32,759 nt of DNA, taken from the NCBI GenBank assembly GCA_022822085.1, contig JAJECK010000010.1, positions 1-32,759 on the forward strand. Reading direction: 5' to 3'. Every line of letters starts with the position of its first letter. The first letter of the stretch is position 1. Made by a program: the position numbers and the translations under genes. The stretch comes from Candidatus Poribacteria bacterium (GTDB lineage Bacteria; Poribacteria; WGA-4E; WGA-3G). A model generated the notes under the pieces. It worked only from the letters and a program-made list of their open reading frames with translations. It made no database searches and had not been told where the DNA came from. This document shows positions 32,685-32,759 of this stretch, one piece after another.

Positions 32685-32759
32685 TCCTAAATCCACCCTT
32701 ATGTTATCCTTTATAGTAAATCCCTTCACTAAAGGAAACATAAGGATGGATTTACAGGA
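32685..32759. repeat. Long inverted repeat at the window end, covering the next start codon
   Basis: Bases 32685-32713 (TCCTAAATCCACCCTTATGT and on) pair with the reverse complement of 32730-32759, with a few mismatches and small gaps and a 16-base loop. The repeat runs to the last base and may continue. It could be the end of a transposable element (hairpin-ended or MITE type) or a regulatory leader of the next gene. Confidence 0.65.
32746..32759 (+). CDS. Possible 5' end of a gene cut by the window
   Basis: An ATG at 32746 preceded by AAAGGAAACATAAGG opens a frame (M-D-L-Q) that leaves the window. The ribosome-binding site is good, but only four codons are seen and they lie inside an inverted repeat. 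Confidence 0.25.

Overview
The window is about 33 kb of AT-leaning bacterial chromosome with mixed gene orientation and no rRNA or tRNA gene that I can recognise. lpxB and lpxK (lipid A synthesis) indicate a diderm with lipopolysaccharide. Several traits together resemble Candidatus Poribacteria or a related sponge or marine lineage: two phytanoyl-CoA-dioxygenase-like proteins, an ECF sigma factor fused to WD40 propellers, a DUF6785-type membrane protein, a broken TPR gene, a DUF433/PIN-like toxin pair, and many dispersed short palindromes. This placement is an inference from gene content, not a phylogenetic result.

Layout. Positions 1-2510 look accessory: a 168-bp near-perfect palindrome, two small membrane/coiled-coil proteins (the second split by a frameshift at an A7 run), a DUF433-DUF5615 toxin-antitoxin-like pair whose antitoxin carries an unexplained N-terminal extension, and an unknown two-gene unit. 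Positions 2622-8645 form a tight four-gene + strand operon: a fused FAD/Fe-S 2-hydroxyacid dehydrogenase, an NRAMP-like transporter without the usual metal ligands, a PhyH dioxygenase, and an SDR with Phe at the catalytic Tyr position. A cupin and a fumarylacetoacetase-family hydrolase converge on it. Together these look like a sugar-acid or hydroxyacid catabolic cluster. Positions 9953-10602 hold small unknown ORFs and a broken TPR gene.

Positions 10648-13990 are an argC-lpxB-lpxK operon that converges on a class IV (branched-chain type) aminotransferase. A DUF6785-like membrane protein on the minus strand then diverges from two tandem, clearly duplicated beta-clamp genes (dnaN) at 17252-19676. 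Next come a small exported membrane protein and, on the minus strand, a 916-residue protein joining an ECF sigma factor, one membrane helix and 14 WD40 repeats.

Positions 23348-30779 are all minus strand: a beta-hydroxyacid dehydrogenase, a flippase-like membrane protein, nadC, an unknown basic protein, a TIM-barrel sugar isomerase/epimerase, a PlsC-like acyltransferase and a mannose-6-phosphate-isomerase-like protein. Short REP-like palindromes lie in the gaps. A second PhyH protein (31419-32594) and an inverted repeat covering the start of the next gene close the window.

The points most worth a second look are the diverged tandem beta clamps, the membrane-tethered sigma/double-propeller protein, the NRAMP-like protein without metal ligands, the Tyr-to-Phe SDR and the palindromic repeats.
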